From Folioceros fuciformis (Eukaryota; Anthocerotophyta; Anthocerotopsida; Anthocerotales): a stretch of 64,000 nucleotides of DNA. The stretch spans positions 29,802 to 93,801 of the forward strand of contig JBNGIO010005395.1 of the NCBI GenBank assembly GCA_049999805.1, written 5' to 3'. Under the pieces are notes generated by a model. That model did not search any database. It was not told the origin of the DNA and was given only the letters and a program-made list of their open reading frames with translations. This document shows, piece by piece, positions 36,147 through 47,732 of the stretch (the stretch's first letter is position 1; each line of letters opens with the position of its first letter). The position numbers were made by a program, and so were the translations under genes.

Positions 36147-37028
36147 ATGAGTCAGGTTCCGAATTCCTACACAAGTGCAGGTGCACCCTACCGTCGCAAG
36201 TTTAGGCACCTTCGTGCACCGACGGTGTCCTCCCTCATGCTGTTAAGGGTAGTAGCAGCAGCGCTGCTGACTCTGATAATCAGCTTAATTACGTACAACC
36301 CTTCATCCCGCCCCGTCTGGGCCCAGCGGGGCAAGACTGCGCTCGAAATCGTGTCACCGCTCCAAGCCTTAGTTACTGAAAATAAGATTCAGGAGGAGCT
36401 TCTTGGTGAACAGGACCGAATTCTCGTGCAGAAGATCGGTGAACAGTCCAGCTTGGAATTCAAGAACCTCCTCATCTCCGAGACAGTCGTCCCCAAAGAC
36501 TCTGCAGACAGGCTTCTGGATTTCGTCAAGACCCAGCTCCTCGCCAAGGAAGATGTCATCGTCCCTAAGCAAGCGGCTGCGATTCTGGAGATGGTGCGAC
36601 TGAACCCTCAGGAGTCCGTTGTGGAAATTGAGGCCATTGGGGACAAGGGCAGCTTGAGTAGTTCCATCGCACTTGCGCTCATCAAGCATCACGAGGATAA
36701 CATTCACTTCATGCTGGTGGCTGTGAAGGCCGAGCCGCACTTGGGAATGTGGAAGCGTCTCTCTCAGGCAGAAAGGAATTCGTGGAACGGGGTCATATCG
36801 AAGATGTTGAAGGAGAAGGTATCCTTGGAGACCAACCACTACCTCAAGCTTGGCAAAGTTCGCGCTGTGGAGCTTTCTTCACACGAGCAGAAGAAGCCCA
36901 ACTTTGCCACTCGAGGTGCTAACTACTACAACAAGCCTGCCTCTGAATTGCAGGGGTCCATCTCCGAATTGCAGGAGCCCATCCTTGATCCTGCACATCA
37001 CAAGGCTATTCCTGCGGATGAGGTGTGA
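36147..37028 (+). CDS. Single-exon membrane-anchored protein of unknown function
   Basis: I do not recognise the family. A single open exon of 293 codons from the ATG at 36147 (context aagATGag). Residues 1-28 are basic and polar (PYRRKFRHLRAPTVSS). One hydrophobic helix follows at about residues 29-48 (LMLLRVVAAALLTLIISLIT), then a soluble domain of about 245 residues, giving a type II single-pass or signal-anchor topology. The soluble part is alpha-helical in character with acidic and hydrophobic spacing (LLDFVKTQLLAKEDVIVPKQ) and one block rich in His, Trp and Met (KAEPHLGMWKRLSQAERNSW). Near the C-terminus SELQGSISELQEPI is a short internal repeat. Codon use looks normal for the GC-rich part of the window, so I take it as real. 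Confidence 0.65.
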   Translation: MSQVPNSYTSAGAPYRRKFRHLRAPTVSSLMLLRVVAAALLTLIISLITYNPSSRPVWAQRGKTALEIVSPLQALVTENKIQEELLGEQDRILVQKIGEQSSLEFKNLLISETVVPKDSADRLLDFVKTQLLAKEDVIVPKQAAAILEMVRLNPQESVVEIEAIGDKGSLSSSIALALIKHHEDNIHFMLVAVKAEPHLGMWKRLSQAERNSWNGVISKMLKEKVSLETNHYLKLGKVRAVELSSHEQKKPNFATRGANYYNKPASELQGSISELQEPILDPAHHKAIPADEV

Positions 37029-37252
37029 CGTAGACGCCATCTCTGGCCCATTTCTGGCGGCAACTGCGAGTCCACTGTGGGTCTTATTAATCCCGTTTTA
37101 GTGTCACAAGTCTATCGCATATCATGGCTAAGGCCGTGTACATTTTTGATGTAAATGCGTGTAAGTTTTTTCACTAGAATTCCTCTCCGTTTTTAGACCT
37201 AGCCAAGTGTTCGAACCCCCGAGTACTTGCGAGACGGGCTGACACTCCATCA
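37029..37252. other. Short intergenic between membrane protein and RimM fusion
   Basis: 224 bp between a stop and the next start codon on the same strand. Nothing beyond the expected 3' UTR and promoter can be named. Confidence 0.4.
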
Positions 37253-40200
37253 ATGGCTGCGGGCTGCGGCTTGTGCCTGGGGCTGGCTCGTAGCTCCTTC
37301 GGCAGCTTGGCCTCCCTCTCCGTCCCCCACGACCGCGAGGGCGAGGGCGAGGGCGTTGGACTGAGTGCCCGATGGTCACTCCTGCCTCACGACAAGGACA
37401 TGCTGCATGCCAGGCAGCTCGCCAGAGCAAGGCTGTCGCTTCCGGCCCTGGGTCCGTTGGTACAAGCCGCTGCTACACGATGGCGGGGCGTCAGGTGCTT
37501 GGCGCCTGCAGGTGCGTGAAACCTCGCCAATCCCACTGGTCGAGCTGCACCCTGCTTTGTGGTGTGGGATGGTTGATTGACGGCCGTAATTGCTACTGCA
37601 ACAGGGCTTCCTGCTGTGTTGCTTGATGGGGAAATGCCGGAGGAATCTGACCTGGTGGAGATAGGGTTCATTGCTGGCACCCACGGTGTTCATGGGGAGC
37701 TGCGCGTGCAATCCAAGACGGATTTTCCAGAGGAGCGTTTTGGAAAAGTCTGGTTTGGATTGAAATTTGGCATTCTGCAGTTTGCTTTAGCTTAGCTCAG
37801 TCGGAGGGTTTTGTCTAACGATTTTGTTGTCCCTATCTGTATTCAGCCAGGGATACGATGGCTCAGGTTACGATCCATGAGCAAAGAGCGAATACTGCCT
37901 GTGCAGTTGGTTGCTGGGAGGGTGGCTGCTGGCAAACAGCCATCCTGGTTTGTCAGTCTGAAAGGTGTCAACAGCCCTGAGCAGGTTTGAATCTGAGTGG
38001 TTGCACATCTGAATCTGGTTGCACCTGGATGATGCTTCAGCTGGAGTTGTAGTGTGCGGCTACATATCGGCGGTATCTGTGTTTTGGGCAGGCCAGTGAG
38101 CTTTTGGGGGCAACCATGCTTGCAGATTCAAGCTCAATTCCTGGTTTGGCGGAGGATGAATTCTACATACCGGACTTGGTTGGCATGAAGGTGGCGTTGC
38201 AGGTGAGGGGTTGGAAGGAAATTTGACAAAGGTGCAGGTCTGTGGATGAGCTGGCGGGGTATGATTGTTTTCTTTGTGTCGGTACTTGTGCAGGAAACTG
38301 GTCAACAGGTTGGGGTTGTCGAGGATGTGTTCAACAGTGGAGCGAGTGATTTGCTTCGTGTGAGGTTGTTGTCTGAGTCAAGCAATTCAGCTGATACGGG
38401 GAAAGGTCAGCTGGCTTGGATACCTTTTGTCCATGACATTGTCCCTCTTGTGGATAAAGAGAAGAGAAGAATTGAGATCACCCCACCAGCTGGGCTTTTG
38501 GAGCTGAACGTTCGTAAAGGCGTTGAAGCCAAAAGCGAACTGCGGAAGCAGGTCAGCATGCTGCACTGGCAATGCTTCTGAAACAAGGGCTTGAGTTTAA
38601 GAGAAGGCCCTTCGGCAGGCTACTTGACTCAGTTGCCAGCTGTTGCTTGCTGCCTGAACAGGCTGTGAGGGAGATGCGAAAATCCAGAGAAGTGTTAACT
38701 GCGATTAAGAAAAAGATCCACAGATTGGGGCAGGATCATGTGCTGGCTGAGCTGTCCAGCCCTGATGCTGCCCAAAAGAAGATCCTTATGGAAAGCCTTT
38801 TTAGTGTAGACTTCAGTCAGTTTGAGCGGGCATTGACTCAATATAAAGCTGCGACCGCTTTCAGGTGAGGCCCGCAAAGTTAATCGATGGTCATGTTGCT
38901 TCTTGAATTCCACGTTCCATTCGAGTCACTGACACATGTTTGGCTTGGGCCTCACAGTGGGGAACAAGAGTTGCATGGAATACCACAACCACCTCCAGAC
39001 TTTCCTTCTGCAGATTGGGAGGGATTCGAGCAATGGCTGAACCCTTGTGATCAAGCTTTTGAAGACCAGATTCATGACAGTACGAAGAAGGAGAAAGCAA
39101 GGTGGTGGAGACGGGGGTTACAGCTTGTGGCTGAAGGCAAAGTATCGGTTGCAGTGCTGGCAGGTGGACAAGGTACACGGTTAGGGTCAGATGCCCCACC
39201 TGTCAAAGGAATGCTTGACATAGGTCTTCCTAGTGGCAAGTCCCTATTCCAGCTACAATCCGAGCGCCTGCTTCTTGTTCAGGAGCTTGCATCGAGTGTA
39301 AGTCCTGAGAAACGTGCTTGTGCTCCTGATTGAGCCTGTACGTGCTCGAGAAGATGAACTATCATTCAACAATAGACTTGTTGTATTGACTCCCACTGCA
39401 TGTGACATCCATCACAGGAATTCTCGGGTGTGAAGTCACCAATTCCGTGGATTATCCTTACTAGTGATGCAACGGATGAGCATACCAAAGGTTATTTTGA
39501 GAAAAATGACTTTTTTGGGCTGGAGCAGTCACAGGTAGGTACACGGGGAGTTTCAGTCAAAATTCTTTACTTCCATGTAGTTGAAATTTCGTCTCGAATC
39601 TGTTTCGTCCTTTGCACACTTCAGGTGGTTCAGTTTTACTTTGTTGTGGCAGGTGTGGTTCGTGAAGCAAGAAAGTTTGCCTTGTGTGGATAGGACCGAC
39701 CACAAGATCCTGATGGAAAGACCAACAAAAGTGGCGCTAGCTCCAAATGGGAATGGTGGCCTGTTCCAAGCCCTCAGTTCTGAGGGAATTCTGGAAAAGA
39801 TTGAGGAACGAGGGACTGAGTACATGCAGGTGTGTAAGAAATCTGAATCTGGCCAGCTTAGTGGACTATGTGATCACATGGTCAATCTTAAAAGGATAGC
39901 TTTTGTCTCTCACAGGTCTATGCGGTGGACAATGCACTGGTGAAAGTTGCTGATCCGGTGTTCTTTGGCTTCACTGCTGACCATAAAGCAGAAATTGGCG
40001 TAAAAGTGGTCTCTAAACAGCACGCTGAAGAGGCTGTCGGCATACTATGCTTGCAACAGCGTCTGTCTGCTGGATCCAGTCAGGCAGGACCAGGAGTCGA
40101 TGATCTCAAGGAGGGTAGCAGTGACAACCAAACATATTATGATGTTCTGGAGTACACTGAGATTCCTGAGGCGCTTAGGGCTGCTAGAGATGAGAAGGTC

Positions 40201-40838
40201 GGTGAAGAAGGTGACGGGCGTAGTAGACTTCTTTTCCGAGCAGCCCACATCTGTATTAACATGTTTTCAGTAGACTTTCTGAAGCGGATGAGTGGATGCC
40301 AACAAGAACTGGGATTCCATGCAGCCCATAAACGGATACCTCATGTGAAGCAGGATGAAGAGGGGAATTGGGTACAAGTAGATCCAGAGCAGCCAAATGG
40401 AATTAAGTTCGAACAGTTCATCTTTGATGCTTTCAGATTCGCTCAACCAGAGAAGGTGAGTAGAAAGTTGTTATGCATGGTCCGGACCGTACGCAGAGAA
40501 TGCTCCAAACTTTCCGAACTAACCCGCAAGTCATTTATCTATTGCAGGTGGCCATTTTAGAGGTCAGGAGAGAAGAAGAGTTTGCCCCAATTAAGAACGC
40601 TTCTGGTCCAGGAAGACCAGACTCTCCTGCAACTGCGCGTGAGCTGGCTCTTGGGCTGTATAATAAGCTTGTTTCAGATCGAAGGCTCCAGAAGTGTACA
40701 GGACGGCAACATTATGCTATGATCGCATATGCAGGGGGACTGTATGGACATGATCCTCGGCACAAGGTGTTTATTGGTGTTGGAGCCAATGATGAAGATG
40801 AAAGGCCAGACTACGCGGAGGCGTGTTTGTCCTTGTAG
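37253..40838 (+). CDS. RimM - UDP-sugar pyrophosphorylase fusion protein (plastid-type)
   Basis: Two bacterial-type activities in one chain. The N-terminal half is RimM, a 16S rRNA maturation factor. The C-terminal half is a UDPGP-family nucleotidyltransferase related to UDP-GlcNAc pyrophosphorylase. Eleven exons close in frame to 858 residues (37253-37511, 37605-37747, 37847-37984, 38092-38202, 38294-38551, 38662-38864, 38958-39297, 39418-39534, 39653-39829, 39916-40455, 40548-40838). A transit-peptide-like leader of about 90 residues precedes the RimM motif VEIGFIAGTHGVHGELRVQS. The PRC-barrel part has WIPFVHDIVPLVD. A helical linker (AVREMRKSREVLTAIKKKIH) leads to the pyrophosphorylase motif VAVLAGGQGTRLG, then KSLFQLQSERL, LAPNGNGGLFQAL and GFHAAHKRIPHV. 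As far as I recall, plants share this fusion. The last ~60 residues do not match the usual family C-terminus. Confidence 0.88.
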
Positions 40839-43800
40839 GCTTTTAGGCCAGTCAAAGCAAAGCAGCAGTGACATTGCAGCCATTAAACGTAAGCCTGATG
40901 GTTCTTGTGACACGAAACAGTGCCACCCACCCAATTCCCAAAGCGCGTGACACTGAATTACATGTTGTGGTCGGACGCAGCCCTGTGACTTCCATGTATT
41001 TGGATTTCTCCAACCTATGCCGAAGGACCGCCCGACCTTTCGGTTGGGAATTAATAAGGCGGATAAATCAAATATTTTTTTGGTGTTTGAATGGGGTGAA
41101 CCATACGCGGTGAACCATCTCGAAGTGTAACTCGAGAAATGGAATTTGAAAACTTCAGGGACCTGAGCAGATGAAAATGATGGGTAGCCATTCGAAATGT
41201 TCCCCTGGCAAGCTCCTTTTCATGATTGTTCGTGGGGAACGCAACCGAGTGGCCATGCTGGGCTTGCCGAACATCGGGTGGTATCCGCGAAATACGAGAC
41301 TGCACAATGCATGCGCCATGGAGGGAATTGGGCGGGAGCTCGGTCCGGGAGGAGTAAAGTCTCCGAGGGTCAATGATGTTGTTCTCTATGAGCCCATGTG
41401 CCCATACGAACCACAATTCAAAGGACAGTGCGGGATTTGGAATCCCAATCCTTCAAATCCTCGAGGACATCCGATGGAAATGCCCAGTCAGATGCGAGCA
41501 CCGGACTAGCACATACGTTGTGCAACAAGGTGGCAGATCTGAGTGACCGAAGCCTATCTTCTTCCAGCATCCCACTGGTGTGGCGTGTACGTTCCGGAGG
41601 GGAGAGCATCAAAGATCTCGTACCGGGAAGGAGGCGTCAGAGGCAAGATGTATGTATGCCACATGTCGCTGCCTCTTAAAACTAGTGTTTCTCCTCCACT
41701 CTGCCCAGCCCAAGAATACATGGATGCATGCCAACGTGGCCCTACAGTTTCCAGCGATGCTACAGGCGTACACACCTTGTCGCCGCCCACGGTGATATGG
41801 CAACGTGGAGCACGAGCGCTCAAGCCAGGCCTCTAGCTCCGGCTGCCCAGTGCCCATGCCAACTGAAAGCCCTTCATCTCCAAATTTTACAATGGAATCC
41901 GGACTCCATCCCTGCCGCCCCTGCAGATAGTGGACAGTCTCGATTCCTGATACAGCAAGGAACGGTCCAGGGCGCCAATGACACAAATATCACGCGCGCT
42001 CCACCAACTAGAGACTGGCTACCCGCTCCTGGTGGATAGGGGTTGGAAACTGGACTGCCAGCCAGCCTCCTCGTTTAACGGCTTGGTTACCTCCGGTAAA
42101 GTTTGAAGGTTTTAGGGCCGGGCCACCCGCATTGATTTCCCTGCAAGCAAAAGCTGACAGACAAGGCAGCTCAGCAAGGCTGCAGCCTGAGAGAGGAGTT
42201 CGAGAACGGACCGCCTCCTTCAATGGGCAGAGCCTTTCAGGAATCCCGCATTCAATGCCCAGTTGCTCGCTTTGACACTTCCGACGGGCCAGGACGGGGC
42301 GGCCATGATGGCTATTGTGGCGGGGGTAATATGGCTTGGCGCCTTCACCAACTGCCTGTACCTACCCGGTTGGATCATGAGTCGATGATGGGTTCCAGTG
42401 ACTCCGTCCCCAGGTCCCGAGCTGTAGCCTGGAAGGCCTGATGGGACAGTCTGCAACTCGTGAGCTCCATTCATGGCGACGGTGATTACGTCTCACTAAT
42501 CCCATCCCTAAGCAAGCGTTCACGTGCAGATCAAGCCTCCTTCCGTTCCATCTTGCATGGTAACTAAAGTACAAAGAGAGTTGACAAGCGGCGTCCTCCA
42601 GGCTCCAGTGCTCACTCTCCACACACAAGCAGTCCGATGATGACCAGTCTGACAGCCATGAACGGCGGACCCGATGATGGGCCTGCAGCCTGACAGAAAG
42701 AAGGAGTGGCAGAGGAGTGGGCGAAGGGGGAAGAAGAAACACCGCTGTGCGCTCTGCCTGCCTGCCATGCCACATCCTTGTCCTTCCCTGCACCCTGATA
42801 TTTCGCCTTGCAGGTTGCAGCCCTCTCTCTGGCTTGGGCTTGCATGGAGCACACAGAAATGGCCAGAATAATGCTACGGCAGCCTACCCCTTTGCATTAT
42901 GCATCACGGATCCTGGAGCAGTATTTTTATCTTGGCCAGCGTCACGCGGACGACAAAGATGGGGCCACCGGGAGCATCCTTCGGGATTAGCAAGCAAGGC
43001 AGTGCCTATCTCCCGCGACCCTGTTTCACCGCGCTCCCTCTTTCAGACACGTTCCGTTGCTGGTGCCCTAATATCAAGGCCACCGCCAATGGCGGAGCTC
43101 CACGGAACGGCACGGCAGGGCCGGCCCGCTCTTCGAGACGGAACGGCCTCGACCCTGCACCGTCCCGCTCGCTCTCTTCCCGCTCCCACGCTGGTGCATT
43201 TCCGATGTCCTTCTTCGGCTGCTGCCTCCACTACAGTACATACCGGGGGGTGGAGGAGTCGGAGGGAGATGGGAGGTCGGATCCTGCCTACCAATATGCA
43301 ACACTGAGTGGGGAAAAGCACATCCTTGCGAGGAATGTACTGTAGCTTGTGCTGCTGTGCGGTGCACAAGGAATGTCCCAGCCCAGCCCTACCGATGCGC
43401 ATTTTGGGAACGGGATGGAAGCACAACGGAACACTCCACGCCAGCTCCGCCTACCCTTCTGCCCCCGCCATTCTTGCAAGGACCCGCTTCCCCCCGATGG
43501 AACAGCTATGCGACAAGACGAGAATCGGGGGCATGCATGGATGGATGTGAGCAGTGCTGCTCGCCACTCAGCCTGTCGGCCGTTCCTGTAGCAACGTTTT
43601 GTTCCACATTTGGGTGATGTCACAATTCCCAGTCCGCACGCTGTGCTGTTGCGCCTTCCTCTCCTTAAAACACCAAACGTGCGTGCGAGGTCGGCCACGG
43701 CTTTGGTCAAGCGGCATGGCGTGATGCAAGGGTAACTATGTACAATGTACTGCACTGTACGCGCGCACTAGCCCCCTGTCTTCTCGCCACCGGCAACATC

Positions 43801-44710
43801 TCGTTACGAGAAGGCCCTGGAAACCTTGCTTTCCCTTCCTATCCTTTCCTTTCTCGTCTCCCACTGGCCCCAGTTCCAACGACAGCATGTCCTGTGATGT
43901 CACATTGGCTGTCTAGGGTTTCACGGAGGGCTTCAAAATCCACATCCATTCATTCTACACCAGTCCATGCATGTAAGTACTGGACTCCCACGACGATGCA
44001 GCTCCTCTTTGCTTGTCCCGCTCTTCATGAAGGAATCCAGAGCTGCAACCTTTCACCGGCAATCTGACCTACCAGACGGGGCTGCGATCCGCTACACCCG
44101 AGTCGTGCAATTCCCTGTCCCAGTCCTGCAGTGAGAAGAAAGGCTGAAACTTCGGGGGCTCTGGGAGGGATTTGGCCGTAGGTGTGCGCGCACGTTCCAA
44201 AGCGGGGCAGGGTGATCGTACTCACAGGGCTCCAAGCAAGGGCAACGGTGCCCAACAACAACAACAAGGAGGGAGAGGACACCATCCATATACTGGAGGG
44301 AAGAGTGGAGATGAGGGCGGGCATTTGTTATCACAAAACCCGGGTAGGCACACGGCACAGGGCACTGACCACTGGACACTGGTCACCGGGTCTCTGGCAC
44401 TGCCGTCGCCACCGCAACCTCCACCTGACGCTCTATCTCCTCTCCGCTCCTGGCCCCACGTAGCCCTACCCACGATTCCTTGTCTTCCGCAAGTCGTTAA
44501 CGGAGCAAGTGACATTCCACCGCGACGGGGTTGTCCAGACTATGCTGTGCCCATCATCCCTCGTCTTCCCCAACGGCCCACATGCGTCATCTCGAGCTCT
44601 CTCTACCCAACTGTGGATACATCCAGTTGCGGTTGCGGACAGAACATCACATGTACTCCAGGTAAAGTATCTCCCAAGTACATAGAAAATGATGTCCTCC
44701 CATGTTCGGA
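40839..44710. other. 3.9-kb gene-free interval
   Basis: I find no gene. Many open frames of 60-200 codons exist on both strands because the DNA is GC-rich and stop-poor, but none resembles a known family, none has a partner exon, and frames on opposite strands overlap freely. No transposon ends, tRNA or tandem array were recognised. Composition drops sharply to AT-rich at about 44,720, where the PDCD2-like gene ends. Confidence 0.55.
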
Positions 44711-46912
44711 TCATATCTCGTATTGAATAACAATAGCCTCTTCTACAATAGTCCATTTTTCCTTGTTGGCATCACTTTCACTGCTTGAAGGTGCCTCACT
44801 GCAACTCTGCACAAGTCATCCACAAATCAGCAACTTCATTCCTTATAGCATGATTAAAAGGCATATAGCATATATGAATCTTCTTCAGGTATGGCAAACA
44901 TTCTCAAATAGAAAAGCATTTTTGTTTTAAGACATCATGCCTGAGAACATGTGAATACAAGCAAAGTAAGCCACTCCCAATCTATAGGTCCATATGATGT
45001 TGGTGGTCCCTCTCTACAAGCTTGTTGTAGAAAATAGAGCAAAGGAGGCATGAGCTGCATTTCATAAACTCGGGGTCCACCACACTGTGGACAAGGTCCT
45101 GGTTCCTCATGTTGCTCGGAAGCCCACAATGCTCGGCCTCGGAAGCAAGACCTATGTCCAAGGAGTTCAGGCTTAATTGTTGGATACTAGTTACATATGT
45201 GAACAAATTATCCCATCTTGAAAGAAACATGAATTACCTAAGACATTGCTCAGGATAGCAATCCAATCGCTTCTTAAACTTCATGTAGGTGCGATCTGCT
45301 AACATTGCTCTAGTGTTTTCATAATCATCATGTTCCCATGAATCGTCATCCGTTCCAAGCCTGTTGTCATCTTCAAATTCATCTAGTTGTGGTAGGTCAT
45401 CATTTGTCTCTCCTGGTTCTTCCAAAGTTGAAGATTGAGCCCTTCGATTTCGAAAAGCTCTTGACTCGTTATGCGAATACATATAAAAGCATGGGAGCAC
45501 TGAAAAAGGACGTGCCCGAATGAGTTCCAGAAAGGGAATGCAAAATTGATAGCACCACAAAACACACTTCTAGCCACAATAAAATTAGCACATACATGCC
45601 TGGAAAATCATTGAATGACAACCCCATACTGGATGAGCTGGTGTCTTCATTTGCATTTTGAGAAGCATAACTACTAAGCACCTCAACTTCACCATTTGGC
45701 TGGAGAACTCTATCCTCATGAGAGCTTGATGGTTGATTTGGAGCAATAGTGCTTGGTTGGATCTCTCCCACACTCATGTTTTCTTCCTCTGTGATGTCAA
45801 ATTGCTCACTAGGTCCAATTTCCCACGGAGTATCATCCCACCATTCACTTGCCCTTTGCTCTTCAAATGACTCATATCTTTGCCCAGAAGTTTCTCCTTC
45901 CACTAATTGTTGCAATTCTTCATCAAAGGGAACTAACTGCGCATTCGAATCAGACGATGTTGATCCTGAACCACGTGCTTGTTCTTGTAACAATTCCTCT
46001 GACACTTGCCGTTGAAACCTTATGCTTCTCCAACTATATCAGCATACAACCCACATATAAAAAAGATATGATTAGCAGCTGCAAAATTTGACACATCTTT
46101 ATTATACATTCTCAACAAGGGAAACAAAAGAGATGGGTTACCTCAAAGGATTGAGACCACACAAAGATGTGGGACATCCAAATATATATATGGTGCGTTC
46201 TTCAAATCTTAGTTCTTGAAGATTCAGTGGTGCATAAACCTACAACATATGAATCAGCTTCTTCATGATGAACACAACTTAACAACACCTTAATTAACAA
46301 TATACAATCTGAACATGGAAATCCTCTCTTCTGAATGTACATTGCAATGGGAAAGGAAGGTAGAAGGCCATAAAGAATACATGAATAGAACCTGTGCAAC
46401 AAGTCCAAGATATCCACCACAATTTCCACATTTAAGAAGCTCTGGGTTAATCTCATGTAATGGTATTGGAAAATCCTAACACGAGTATCACATATTCATT
46501 AATTTAACACTTTGAATTTATTTTTATAATCATTCTAGTACCATAAGTTAAAGTTTATTAATCATACAGGTTGCCCGCCAATTTTTGTGGTATAATGATC
46601 GCTACATTCGCGAACATTTTCAGCCCATGCTCCAGGCATTCCAAGCACTACATTATCCAAGTCCTGCGATTTACTAATTCAGTTGTACAAATAGTGAAGA
46701 AATCTTAAAAGAGTTTAAACTAGAGCTTGTGGATAATAACATGAGATGTATAGGGACACATTGGAGAGCATGAACATTATAAAGTAAATGTTAGAACTTA
46801 ATTTGCAGTGAGCTCAATCTTGTAACTCAATCTTACCTCGGAGCCTAAATCTGCTAGCAGAGCAATTCAATCTTACCTCGGAGACTAAATCTGCTGGCAG
46901 AGGACGACCCAT
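44711..46912 (-). CDS. PDCD2-like protein (TYPP/PDCD2 family)
   Basis: PDCD2 proteins act as ribosomal-protein chaperones in small-subunit biogenesis. Nine exons close in frame to 438 residues: 46912-46877, 46663-46568, 46475-46392, 46239-46142, 46033-45600, 45499-45238, 45151-44941 and 44806-44711, with the ATG at 46912. N-terminal family blocks are VVLGMPGAWAENV and DHYTTKIGGQPDFP. A zinc-binding block follows (LLKCGNCGGYLGLVAQVYAP, then GCPTSLCGLNPL). A long acidic Ser/Glu-rich insert (46033-45600) separates it from the C-terminal domain ENTRAMLADRTYMKFKKRL, PCPQCGGPRVYEMQLMPPLL and DWEWLTLLVFTCSQ, ending WTIVEEAIVIQYEI. Two introns (45599-45500 and 44940-44807) must use GC rather than GT donors for the frame and family alignment to hold. 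The gene is in AT-rich DNA. Confidence 0.88.
46827..46906. repeat. 40-bp tandem duplication covering the first exon end and its 5' splice site
   Basis: 46827-46866 and 46867-46906 match at all but two of the first 35 positions (tcaatcttacctcggag...ctaaatctgct). On the minus strand each copy contains CTCCGAG/gtaaga, so the first exon of the PDCD2-like gene has its normal donor at 46877 and a near-identical second donor 40 nt downstream at 46837. Confidence 0.85.
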
Positions 46913-47732
46913 AATATGCTTTTGATAATCACTATGCAATGTATAAAATGTTAAATAACACCTGCATCAAATCAAAGCCAAGGTTATTAAGAAAATCATT
47001 AAGAAACATAACAATATAGTGTTAGATAGAGGGAAAATGTTCTAGAATTTTCCTAAATGGATTAGCACATGCACATGTTCGTCTCTCTCTAAGGCTTGTA
47101 TATAATCATGAAGAATATGTTAGCATGAGTGTGCACAAATGCATCTTACCTCAATGAAATGCATGATACTTGTATGTATAGAATATAGGCCTTGCAAAGA
47201 ATGTAGTGATAAAACATTAAGTAAATATTTATTTATAATTTTCAATAATATTTTTAAATTAATGAATATATATTGACATACACTAAAATAGTGTTATTTT
47301 ATCTTGAATAATATTTATTTAATTTTTTTAATTTAAAACAATAAAAGTCCAACGACACAAAATTATATTCATAAAATAGTTGGAGACTCAATGGAGGGAA
47401 AGAGATGAAAATCCCCATCTATGTGGATGAGGTTTTCTTTCTTAAGAGAAAAATGGAGCATCTTAAATAAATTTTTCTTTTATTTCTTCTATGAGAAAAG
47501 AAAAAGAAGGAATAACTTAATAAAACACACTATTACAAAGAGAAGCTATAGAGCTTGAAATCTTGTGTCATTTGTATTATATCCAATTTTATTCAGCATT
47601 TTATCTGAAAGTTGTTGTTATATGTGACAAAGTAGAGAAAGACTATGCATGGAGAACAAAGTAGGATGCTGAACTTTTTAAGTTATTGGTTATTTTTAGT
47701 TAACGTTGTATTTGATTAATAATTATTTGCAG
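46913..47732. other. AT-rich divergent spacer
   Basis: About 800 bp of AT-rich DNA between the PDCD2-like start and the first recognised exon of the PH gene. It should hold the promoter of the former and the missing first exon(s) of the latter, but no coding stretch stands out. Confidence 0.45.

Noticed and set aside
41171-43345. Clusters of open frames of 100-200 codons in the 40.8-44.7 kb gap
   Set aside because: No recognisable domain, no consistent strand, no splice logic; GC-rich DNA has few stops.
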